From positions 74,308,131-74,372,130 of the forward strand of contig CM042150.1 in NCBI GenBank assembly GCA_023376005.1: 64,000 bases of DNA, read 5' to 3'. Shown piece after piece: positions 55,333 through 64,000 of this stretch. The translations under genes and the position numbers were made by a program. Numbering within the stretch: the stretch's first letter is position 1; each line of letters opens with the position of its first letter. The notes beneath the pieces were generated by a model that saw nothing but the letters and a program-made list of their open reading frames with translations, was not told where the DNA came from and did not search any database. The stretch comes from Doryteuthis pealeii (Eukaryota; Mollusca; Cephalopoda; Myopsida; Loliginidae).

Positions 55333-55535
55333 TTGTCTAGTCTCCTAGACTGGTTGACATGAAAGAGCTCAGTCTGCCCTACTATTTACCCATAGCTGGA
55401 AGGAGAATAGTTAGATTCATACCTTTTTTAGTGGTATTAGCACTATGTGAAATGCAAACAGCTTCATTCAGGATTTGAACTCAGGTAGTAAAGTCCACTT
55501 CCTATGATGACAACTGTTACACCTTGAGTGCCTCT
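55333..55535 (-). mobile_element. SINE-B, 3'-truncated
   Basis: Head at the right end with box B complement GGATTTGAACTC and GTTACACCTTGAGTGCCTC. The body runs to TCTCCTAGACTGGTT, and the 3' third is missing. It is followed 36 bases later by a SINE-A copy. Confidence 0.85.
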
Positions 55536-55570
55536 TTTTCTGGGTTCTGGTAACATAGATAATGAGAATT

Positions 55571-55778
55571 CAGTTTGATACTGACCCTTGCCAGCTCAGT
55601 GCATGAGTAGCACAGCCTGGATCTGTGTCGTAAAGTGGTAAGCTGATGGCAGGTGTGGCACTCCACCTCAGATGCAAAAACAATCTCCCTGGTCTAGCGT
55701 TAGTGAAAAGGGGATACACTCCCTCACTGTATGGTTGATACCGACTATTGGCCACTCTGCCGACTTTACTTTCACTTT
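55571..55778 (+). mobile_element. SINE-A, 5'-truncated
   Basis: Begins just at the B box (CAGTTTGATACTGACCC) and continues with GCCAGCTCAGTGCATGAGTA, CCACCTCAGATGC, CTCCCTGGTCTAGCG and GTTGATACCGAC to the CTTTACTTTC tail. A complete SINE-A of the same orientation starts 21 bases further on. Confidence 0.88.
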
Positions 55779-55798
55779 ACATATCAAATGATGATATA

Positions 55799-56050
55799 GG
55801 GCCGGGTTAGCTCAGTCGGTAGAGCATTCGGCTAGAAACCACAAGGTTACTAGTTCGATACCCACCCCCACCAACTCAGCGTAGGAGTAGAGCAGGGATC
55901 TGTGCAGTAAAGAAAGGAGCTGATGTAGGTGTGGTGCTCCACATCAGATGCTAAAATAATCTCCTTGGTCTAGCACTAGTGAAAAGGGGATAGAATCCCT
56001 CGCTGCATGGCTGATACCGACATTAGGCCACCCCAATGATTTTATTTTTT
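55799..56050 (+). mobile_element. SINE-A (tRNA-Lys-like), full length
   Basis: GGGCCGGGTTAGCTCAGTCGG opens the copy. The A box TAGCTCAGTCGG at 55808-55819 and B box GTTCGATACC at 55853-55862 both match the polymerase III consensus, the best-preserved promoter in the window. The body is complete to the T-rich tail at 56041-56050. Of the SINE-A copies this looks youngest and would be the best query. Confidence 0.92.
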
Positions 56051-56550
56051 ACTTATATTACACATATTAAATCATGTGTAAGTTTTCTGACTACTGAAAT
56101 TTCTGATTTTTTGTTGTTTAATAATTTGTATTAATAGAGAAATGAAATAAAAGAGAAGCAAATATTTTTCATCTTCAAGTTGCCTCATCTGAGATGTTTC
56201 TTCTTTGGTTAATAAGCACCTCAGCCACCTTAAGTGCACATAAAGTGAGTGGGGACCACCGCCCCCCGCCTCACGGTTATTAGTTTTTATACTTAATGTC
56301 AAAAAGTGGTATTCACAAAGTGGACCCTGAAAAATCCTAAAATGGTCACCCATATGTGCTATCAACTTTCACTAATGCTTCGTTTTTATGTTCCATGTAA
56401 CCTGAGGTTTGCCATACGCAATGGCCATAAACCTTAATGCATTTTGTTGCATGTAAAAGAAAAATCAATAAACGTTTTCTAAAGGATGATAGCAGGAACA
56501 GGAAAACATGATCAGAACTGAGAAATTGATACGCATTTCTCTTTGCAAGC

Positions 56551-56553
56551 ATA

Positions 56554-56591
<38 letters not shown>
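56551..56591. repeat. (AC)n microsatellite
   Basis: About 20 AC units. The CVCVCV stretch in the 144-aa minus-strand frame at 56346-56780 is this repeat. The rest of that frame has no domain, so I do not call it a gene. Confidence 0.96.
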
Positions 56592-56595
<4 letters not shown>

Positions 56596-57074
56596 TATAA
56601 AGATAAAAACACAGATGCACTCACACACATACACTGTGAAGTATAAACATATACATGAATAAAAAAAAAAGACACAAAAATACGCACACTTACATAAATA
56701 CACTTATATACTTGCAGATGTAAAGGCATACACAGGGAACCAAATACACTGAAATAAAAAGATATAAGGAAAACACACACATATTTAGAAATCTAACACA
56801 TGATATCATAAAAACTGCACATCAAAGTATTAATATATATGCACATGTGTGTAAAGTGCAAAACTTTTTGTTGCACATAAATCAAGAAAAAAAAAAAGAA
56901 ACAAAAGAAAAATACAAAAATATTTGATGAAATATTTATCTACATTGTCAGGATAAACATTGTTTTGAGATTCATTTCAATATGTCAGAGAAAAGAAACA
57001 TTAATGTATGTAGAATCTATTTATACAAGGGTGCATATCTAAGTAGAGCTATAAATGTACATGCAGATACCTCA

Positions 57075-57096
57075 CCCACACACACACACACACACA
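57075..57096. repeat. (AC)n microsatellite
   Basis: About 11 AC units. Confidence 0.94.
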
Positions 57097-57261
57097 AATC
57101 CATGGTAATGAAAATATGCAACTGCTGCAATATGCGCTTGTAAATACACTTATGTGCATCAAACATGTACAGTCTGTTATCTTTAATATATGGACAGTGT
57201 CACCTATAAATAAGTAGATCCCTTACATTTTTTTTAATAAAAAATTAGATGAAACAAAATA

Positions 57262-57972
57262 TACCAGGTTTTTATTATTTCTAGTGGAACATTATATAAT
57301 CAACATGGATATTATTAGGTATTATTAATAACACAACTCTATAACAATGAAACTAACACAATTGCAGACCCTCTATATGTATTTATGCAACCCCTCTACT
57401 ACAAGCAGGATGCAACACAAAGTTAATTTTTAAGTAGGGTACATGGATTTGTATTCATAGTTCTCCTAGACTGGTTGCCTGACGAAGGCTTAAGAAACCT
57501 AGTCTGTCCTATTATTTACCCATAGCTAGACAGAAAAGAGAAAGATTTATGCCTTTCCCAAGGGCATTAGTGCAAAGTGAAATGCAACCAGCCTCATCCA
57601 GGATTTAAACTTGAGTTGCTGATTCCATTTCCTACAATGATAACCATTACACCAAATGTGCCTCTGTAATCAAAAATACAATTGCATAGATATATATAAA
57701 GAGAGATGTGTTTATACACACACACTCATATACATATCTATACATTCTTACATAAATATAAAAATATAAACAATATCACCCATAAATGAATATGCGACTA
57801 CCAATTTTTTATAATAAAAAAGTTTATTTTATTTTTAAATAACTAGTGGAACATAAGGTATTATTATGTATTTTTTATTACCTAACATCGAAACTGTGAT
57901 CAACCATATGAACATGCAGCAGTTTTTGGTTATAGAGTTTCAATAATGTAGAATTTGGTAATAAATATTATC
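57262..57972. repeat. Repeat family Y copy enclosing a SINE-B
   Basis: The left part CAGGTTTTTATTATTTCTAG, GGAACATTATATAATCA and CAATGAAACTA matches 18.55-18.65 kb. The right part TTTGGTAATAAATATT at about 57955-57970 matches 19.08-19.10 kb. The SINE-B between is in the same place and orientation in both copies. A second, shorter piece of the left part recurs at 57840-57903. Confidence 0.55.
57386..57670 (-). mobile_element. SINE-B, full length
   Basis: Complete minus-strand copy from the 3' end GCAACCCCTCTACTACAAGC to the head TGATAACCATTACACCAAAT. The A-box complement CCATTACACCA is intact; the B box (GGATTTAAACTTG) has one change. Confidence 0.9.
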
Positions 57973-58239
57973 TCATAATATCCTCATGATTAATAATTTT
58001 AAATAGTATTGTCCTTAATCTTTTTTAATTCTAGTTGTTTTTTTATTGCAAGTAATTTTGATTGTCTCTTCTAAAACAGTAAATATTAGTAATCAGTTCC
58101 CAGGAGCTTATTCTTCATTTTCATTCTGGATATGTGCTATTCCTAGTGAGTTATAATAAAAAGCAACTCAAAATAGATGAAGGAAAATACTAGTCAAAAA
58201 TATTAATAATAATGATTGATAGAGCTTCATTTTAAAAAA

Positions 58240-58375
58240 ATACTAATAATATTTGTTTTAATAGTTGAATGTTTCATTAGAAATTATAAAATCCTAATAT
58301 CTTGGCTTAAAAGAAAATTAATTGTTCATAAAAAATTTGAAGGAGTGTACTTATTTATGGGTATTACAATATATA
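58240..58375. repeat. Repeat family Y, right-hand part
   Basis: Matches 24.43-24.56 kb (TTTCATTAGAAATTATAAAA, GAGTGTACTTATTTATGGG). With the previous entry it suggests the Y unit is at least 1 kb long. Confidence 0.4.
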
Positions 58376-58878
58376 TATATATATATAATTCTGATTCAAG
58401 TTTAATGCTAAAAGTTTTCAATCAGTAAAATACAGTGCTCTATGCACAAAGATGCAGAGCATTATTACAATATTTCAACTATAAAATAGAATAAAACAGG
58501 ATAAAAAATTCCCATGGCCAATTCTCAGGTCAGCCAGTATCATCATATTTTAAACTCTCTAGCCTTGATGAAGCAAGTTATACAATTAACTGAGAAAAAT
58601 CCTGAGGAAGATGAGGACATTATATATAGGGTGGTTCTAGATATATTTATATAAATTCATACAACTTCTGTAGCAAAAAACAGCAATATCTCCTATGAAG
58701 ACTTCATTAGATAGTAACCTTGGAATTAGACATAGTTTCAGTGTCAAAGTATAATCATCACAAACACAGGCCCACTTCCTTGGCTTTGTTGATTTTCCAT
58801 CAGAGATGCAGCTCATGCATGATCTTGTAGTCTATTTTCTCTTGATAAAAGCAGACTTTAATCAGTTGGCAATAGACC

Positions 58879-58942
<64 letters not shown>

Positions 58943-59785
58943 GTTGGATATGTGAGTTAGCAATAAATCTTCAACACACACAAACACACATATATATAAA
59001 CATAGGTGTATGCAGGGGAATTTTACAGCAGGGGTATTGAAGAAATCTACCCAAAAAAGTTCTAAGTTGCCCTAGACCTTTATTTTTAGGGGATCAAAAA
59101 TTAAGATCTAATGTAGAGTCTTTACAACAACCAACCACCAAAAGTAAATTATTAATTATGTAATAATTAATAATTAAAGAAAACAGTCACATGTTTCCAG
59201 TATATATATATATATATCATATTGCATGTTAACTCCAAATACGACTCATAATTCCACATTTCAATATATATATATATATATATATTCTGGCATTCTGGTG
59301 TTGTAGGATTTTGAGAGATGGCATTGATCTATAAAGATTATGCGATTGCTATATATATATATATATATATAATATATATATGAATGATAAAAATGTCATA
59401 TTTTTGGCACTAGCCTTACTGTTTTGAGGAGTTTTAAAAGAATTTATTTTTGCTTCTATATAATGGCAGGTGGATATTTCAGTTCCACTTTGCACCTTTT
59501 TAAAAATCTATTTCCAAAATCAAATGTCTACACAAAATCCCAGTCAACACATTAAAAAACAAAAAACAAATGTTTTGTGTTAGAATCTGAATAAAACATT
59601 TCTTCCTCCTTTTCAGCTGTGAGGTAAGTTTTGTTGGCAGCTGACATATAGACTTGTTTAGAAACATCCCTTCTTGTAGAGATATTTAGACACATGATAC
59701 TTTCCTTTGTTAATCTACAAGGTAATTATTATAAGACAAACTGAAACTTTCTTTCTCTTTAATATACATTCATAATTCATGAATG
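58376..59785. other. Spacer with microsatellites
   Basis: Holds (AC)n-(TA)n at 58880-58942 and TA tracts near 59200, 59265 and 59351. No gene or known element seen. Confidence 0.55.
58880..58942. repeat. compound (AC)n-(TA)n microsatellite
   Basis: About 38 bases of AC followed by about 24 bases of TA. Confidence 0.96.
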
Positions 59786-60068
59786 AGGTAATTGTTGTGT
59801 AATGGTTATCATCATAAGAAATGGACATGGTGATTTGAGTTCAAATTCTAAACGAGGATGTTTGCATTGAACATGGCGCTAATACCTGTGGGAAAGGTAT
59901 GCATCCAACAATTCTCCCTCCAGATATGGGTAAATATCAGATCAGATTGGGCTCTTTAACTATGGTATGGCAACCAGTCTAGGAAAATAAAAAAACTGAA
60001 TTTAAACCTGTTACACTCCATTTAAAGAATTAACCTTGTGTCACATCCTGTGTGTGTGGAGGGTCGGG
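59786..60068 (+). mobile_element. SINE-B, full length
   Basis: A box TTGTGTAATGG and B-box region GAGTTCAAATTC. All body blocks are present and the 3' end CACATCCTGTGTGTGTGGAG reaches 60068. It is the first of three plus-strand SINE-B copies within 1.6 kb. Confidence 0.9.
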
Positions 60069-60117
60069 TAAATACATATACACATAAATGAGAAAGAATT
60101 AAAATGTTTTATATGTA

Positions 60118-60300
60118 AGTGGCATAACAGTAATGGTTTGGGAAAATAGAATCAGCATGTTAAGTTCAAAATCTGCCTGAGTGTTTGTATTCACTTTGCA
60201 TTAATACCCTTAGGAAAGGTATGAATCCATCTCCTCTCATTCCCAACATCCATCAACTATAAGTCTTGGAGAAGGACACCTCTGAATTCAAATTCCTGAA
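60118..60300 (+). mobile_element. SINE-B, 3'-truncated
   Basis: The head is degenerate (GCATAACAGTAATGGTTTGG) and the B box AAGTTCAAAATC is mutated. The body has TTGCATTAATACCCTTAGG, AAAGGTATGAATCCATC and GTCTTGGAGAAGGACA and stops near TTCAAATTCC. Confidence 0.82.
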
Positions 60301-60454
60301 AACATGTCAGTTTGTTAATGGTTCCCTATGGTAAAAAGACTTTATATCAATTTGAACTGAGGAGAGGTCAAGAAAATAATTACTTTTGTCTCTATAGAAA
60401 AAAATGAAACTTTTAGTAATTAGACAAAAGTAAGAAGGTGAGATCCTACTTTCT

Positions 60455-60464
60455 TATATATATA

Positions 60465-60497
<33 letters not shown>
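60455..60497. repeat. (TA)n microsatellite
   Basis: TA tract with one ATTA break. Confidence 0.96.
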
Positions 60498-61125
60498 AGG
60501 AATTATGCCTAAATTTGTTTGTGTCAACCTTAGTGTCACTGAACTTATGGATATAGAATTAATGATGTAGTATTAGTTTGATTGAAATTTCACAGATAGT
60601 GTGATAGAAAAGCACCATAGTCATTGGAGATGAGGGAATACTTATAAATGTATCTGAAAAATAGATTCTAGTCAAATGTTGGTATGTAATTATTTGAATG
60701 CATCATATTATTTTTTTTAATTAAATTCTTTTTCTAATTTGAAAGTTCATTGTAGGAAAGTAATAAAAAATTGGACTTAAGATTTTGAAAAAAAATCAAA
60801 ACAATTTAAAAGTCATATTAATTCTTTTTTTTTCTTTCAAATTAATTGAATAAGTTTTTAAAGAAGATTTTTTCAGAAAATTGTCTACAGTTAATTCTTC
60901 AATTGAACTTCTATATAAAACTATACTTTTCTAGATAAGTTTGCCAATTTATATTATTTTGAATAATTCAGTTTTTATAAGATAAAGTTTCTCAAAGAAT
61001 AATCAGAAGATTTAAAAAAAAATAATTTCATAAAAAAATTTATGCTGATATTATATATTATTATATATATCAAAATATATACTTATAGTATATATTATTG
61101 CTGATAGTATATATCTATGGAGACA
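60498..61125. other. AT-rich spacer, nothing recognised
   Basis: No gene, RNA gene or repeat family identified. Short imperfect TA tracts lie near 61050-61110. Confidence 0.55.
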
Positions 61126-61372
61126 CACATGGCATAATGGTTATTGTCATGGGAAATGGATTTTACAAGTCGAGTTCAAATCCCAGACATGGTTATTTGC
61201 ATTTCACTTTGCACCTCTGAAAAAGGCATGAATCCTCTTCTCTGTCCTGCCAACTAGTAGAACAGACTGAGTTCTCTTGCCTTGATAGGATAACTGATCT
61301 TGGATAAGGAAAAAACTCTGAATTCAAAACTTAGGAGTGTTGTTTAAAGAATCTGTGACTCACTGGTGCACT
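61126..61372 (+). mobile_element. SINE-B, near full length, diverged
   Basis: Head ATGGCATAATGGTTATTGTC with B box GAGTTCAAATCC (consensus). The body is shortened around the CTCCCTCCAG block (CTGTCCTGCCAACTAG) but continues to GAATTCAAAAC and a degenerate 3' end. Confidence 0.87.
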
Positions 61373-62020
61373 ATTCTTCTATTATCATTTCATCCAAAAA
61401 ATGTGGCTGGTCCTATACAAACCTTCACCACTATAAACAAATCACCTCTGTAAGCAGTTTAGTAGTTCAGATCTTTAACTGAATTGTTGGGAGACATTAT
61501 ATTCTTTAGAGAAACTTAGCAGATATTTATAGTAGAAGATAACTGAAGATATTACTAGTATAGAGTAATTTCAAAGTCTTTTGTTTTGAATTGAAAGTAG
61601 ATTTTATTCAGCTGATGGTTTTATAGTGATACAATATCAAAGCTGAAGTCCCACAATCATTTATTTAAACTGAAATGAAATGTTAGAATTTGTCATTTTT
61701 TATTATGTGATGTAGTTAATAATTATAGAAACAAAGTCAATGTGGTTGTTGAATCTACTTATGCCTAAAACACAATGTAACTTTATAAATATGTTTTTAT
61801 TGTTTAAGCAATCTGGTCTCATTACAGAGTTATGAAAAATTCCATTATTATGGTAATATGAAGCATTTTAAAAATCCAAATATATTTGTCTTTTGTTTTT
61901 TCATGATTAATAACTAGTAGTAAACTATTTAATAAGTTTAGCTTAGTTTGGCATAAGGCTAAAAGTATGGAGCATTCAGTAAGAATTGAACTCATTAACA
62001 TTGTTAATAACTAGTTGACT
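61373..62020. other. Spacer, nothing recognised
   Basis: TTTGGCATAAGGCTAAAAGT at about 61949 weakly resembles TTTGGCACAAGGTCATAAGT at about 53657. This is a short interspersed motif shared within the window, otherwise unassigned. Confidence 0.45.
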
Positions 62021-62930
62021 ACTTAATATCTCTCTTTCTTCATTTCCTTATAACTTTATTTGTTCCTCTCTTTCTTTCCTTCCTTCTTGCTATAACTTTC
62101 TTTTCTGTTTCACTTTTACTTTCTATCTCAATATAATATTCTTTCTTTCTCACTTTATTTCTTATAAGTTTTTCTTGTCTTATAGTAACATTCTTCCTTA
62201 GTTTAATTTTCTTTCTATCTCTTAATATAATTTTGTTCTTCCTTCCTTACTATAAATTTCCTTCTTTCTTTTTCTCACTATAATTTCCTTCTTTCTTTTT
62301 TTGTCTTCCATCTATGATGGGAACTTTGCCAGTATAACAATAAAAAGGATAAACAAACAGAAAACAGAAGCAGAGAACAAATTAAATCAGATGAATTTGT
62401 TCAATCATTGAAAACAGTAAAACCTGATTTGACTGAAGTTTCCAGTCCCATAAAAAAATGGAGTTCAACCTTTTAATACTGTAAACAGCCATTACAAGAT
62501 CATTTTCACCTTATCAACATCTGCCACTTTTCAATATGGACACTAAAAAGGTTTCTTTGTAGAGAAAGAATTCAACTGAAATTTTCTTTACTGGTTTCAA
62601 TTGACTTTTCTTTTTTGTTTCTTGTCATCTTTGATTTACAATTGGATTATTTCTTTTTGTTTAACTATTCTTCCATTTTAACTAATCTTTCTTTTATTAT
62701 CTTCCTTTTCTTCTACATCTTTTCCAAATTCTTACCCTCTATTATATTCAATTACCTCTTTTCCTTTTTATTTAACTCTTTAGCTCTCCCATTCATTCTC
62801 TTTCTCCATCTTCTTCAGCATATTCCTTTTTTTCTTTTTCTCTGTCTTCTATTACCTTATTTTTCTCCTCTTTCTACATTCTATCCTTTTCTTCTCCTCT
62901 TATATCTTCTATGCCTTGTTGACTAACCCC
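62021..62930. repeat. Pyrimidine-rich plus strand (two blocks)
   Basis: The stretches 62021-62310 and 62580-62930 are dominated by C and T (CTCTTTCTTTCCTTCCTTC, CTTCTCCTCTTATATCTTC). The 103-aa frame at 62615-62926 is rich in F, L, S and I purely because of this composition and is not called a gene. It mirrors the purine-rich region at 36.5-37.8 kb. Confidence 0.65.
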
Positions 62931-63649
62931 GAAGACATTATCGGTTGTTATGTTCATATGAGAAATAATCAAACATGGAAGTATTCAAAAGGTCCAGGCA
63001 GGTGATCAACATTTCAGAATGCAAGTCAGTCAGAATAAACCCAGGGTACTAACCATTATACACAGACTTACATGAAAGTGGAGAATATTTCACATATTCT
63101 GAAACTCACATACCAAAAATTTTATCAAAGCATGTAATGTGACCTGAGCTATAAGAGTAAAGTTCAAATCCAGTTCACATCAAAGAAACCTGACCTACTT
63201 CAAAGGTTTATCAGTTGTCAGGAACGGCTGCTGTTCTTCCAAATAACAACCCCAGCCAGAACTACAAACAAGTTACATCAAAAACAACCTTAAGAAATCC
63301 TACAAGAAAATAAAATACTCCACAGTGTTTGATCACCTTAAAGTGACTGAGGTTAAAGCAGCATTTCTCTGATGTCATTTGCAGAGTGTAAACTTTTATT
63401 TATATACGAGTTTACTTTCTGAAAATTACTTCTTTTTTTATCTAGATTATAAAGCAAGTGGTAATCACAGAGATATTAGTATCTCGTTTTGGTAGTATAA
63501 ACTAATTCCAACATGTTGAATTCAATGGGAATTTCTCATGAACTTATTTGCTACAATTTGTTGTTTAATTTGAATCAAAATTCTCTTCATAGATACATAT
63601 TTTTCTGATTTCTTTTCCAAGCTTCATTACCTGTGTGACTGGTAATATG

Positions 63650-63656
<7 letters not shown>
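62931..63656. other. Spacer, nothing recognised
   Basis: No open frame of interest. The stretch 63225-63330 is less AT-rich but matches nothing I know. Confidence 0.5.

Positions 63657-63690
<34 letters not shown>
63657..63690. repeat. (TA)n microsatellite
   Basis: TA tract at the left edge of the GC-richer repeat that runs to the end of the window. Confidence 0.96.
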
Positions 63691-63696
<6 letters not shown>

Positions 63697-63697
63697 G

Positions 63698-64000
63698 GAA
63701 AACTACGTAGTCTGGGTAGGATTTTATGGAGGATGAGCTGTTGCCCAAGCAGCAGATCCTCCCTCTCCACACAGCCATTGTGGTCCAAAGGAAAGGTAGG
63801 AACCAGTGTGGTTTCGCAACGGCGGTGCTGCAGGAGTTGCTGAGGAGTACTGACATTCAGCACAACCCACCTTAGGGACTCCAGCTCCGGATTTGTTTTT
63901 GGTGTTTACTCCCTTAGCCTTTCCTTGGGATAAGGTAGAGCTGTAAGACAACGGTGGTTTTAGAAGACTTGTCCTTGTCATAGGTCAGTTGCTGACTGAC
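63698..64000 (-). repeat. GC-richer repeat, cut by the window end
   Basis: Clearly higher GC than the surroundings and bounded on the left by (TA)n. On the minus strand it contains GGAGCTGGAGTCCCTAAGG, shared with 23.68-23.70 kb. Several overlapping frames are open (85, 89 and 78 aa) because stops are rare at this composition; none shows a domain. It probably belongs to an interspersed element such as a LINE 5' region, but a host exon cut by the window end cannot be excluded. Confidence 0.45.

Noticed and set aside
55799..55870. Functional tRNA-Lys gene
   Set aside because: The A and B boxes are good, but the acceptor and anticodon stems do not close and the sequence continues into a SINE body.
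56346..56780. 144-aa minus-strand open frame, the longest in the window
   Set aside because: Its length comes from an (AC)n microsatellite read as CVCVCV and from low-complexity flanks. There is no domain and no similarity to a known family.
62615..62926. 103-aa F/L/S-rich open frame resembling a membrane protein
   Set aside because: Its composition follows directly from the pyrimidine-rich strand. There is no start context, no homology and no neighbouring exon.

Overview
The window is about 64 kb of AT-rich animal DNA. I find no convincing host protein-coding exon; nearly all the structure is decayed transposable elements, tRNA-derived SINEs, inverted repeats and long microsatellites, chiefly (TA)n. 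The organism is inferred to be a lophotrochozoan, most likely an octopod cephalopod. The reasons are tRNA-Lys-like SINEs of the kind described from squid and octopus, a LINE type with YADD and YGCTTW-like motifs common in such genomes, Penelope-like and mariner relics, and very low gene density. This is consistent with an intergenic region or a giant intron. The species assignment is inference and was not checked against any database.

Layout. 0-9 kb: AT-rich spacer, an interrupted repeat of an unnamed family (called X here, 3.4-4.5 kb) and a dead mariner transposase (4.56-5.55 kb, minus). 9.4-16.3 kb: a long LINE relic, tRNA-Lys-like SINEs (SINE-A), tRNA-like SINE-B copies and further X copies. 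17.0-17.9 kb: a giant inverted repeat whose arms carry hammerhead-ribozyme-like motifs. 18-26 kb: SINE-B copies, a possible solo LTR, a perfect 66-bp palindrome and a repeat (Y) that is found again at 57-58 kb. 26.7-30.5 kb: a cluster of LINE relics, including one whose 5' part is inverted in the manner of twin priming. 31-38 kb: SINE-B, microsatellites, a long purine-rich strand and a minisatellite. 38.1-41 kb: a LINE tail, a Penelope-like element with a GIY-YIG domain, and a tRNA-Asp-like SINE that ends in an apparently complete hammerhead ribozyme, lying between two nearly identical SINE-B pieces. 41.8-45.4 kb: a Ty3/gypsy-type pol relic with detached LTR/primer-site fragments. 46-64 kb: more LINE, SINE-A and SINE-B copies, a hairpin at 48.3 kb, a transposon-associated ORF relic at 50.5 kb, a CR1-like LINE tail at 54 kb, a hairpin at 54.8 kb and a pyrimidine-rich tract at 62 kb.

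How the parts relate. No gene set works together as a pathway. The SINEs carry recognisable polymerase III A and B boxes and would have depended on LINE reverse transcriptases; every autonomous element seen is broken by stops, frameshifts or truncation. The main result of the hunt is the hammerhead at 40.55-40.61 kb, together with related degenerate cores at other places. The second is the number of long, nearly perfect snap-back repeats (17.0, 23.9, 30.9, 43.3, 48.3 and 54.8 kb). If transcribed these would fold into long double-stranded RNA.
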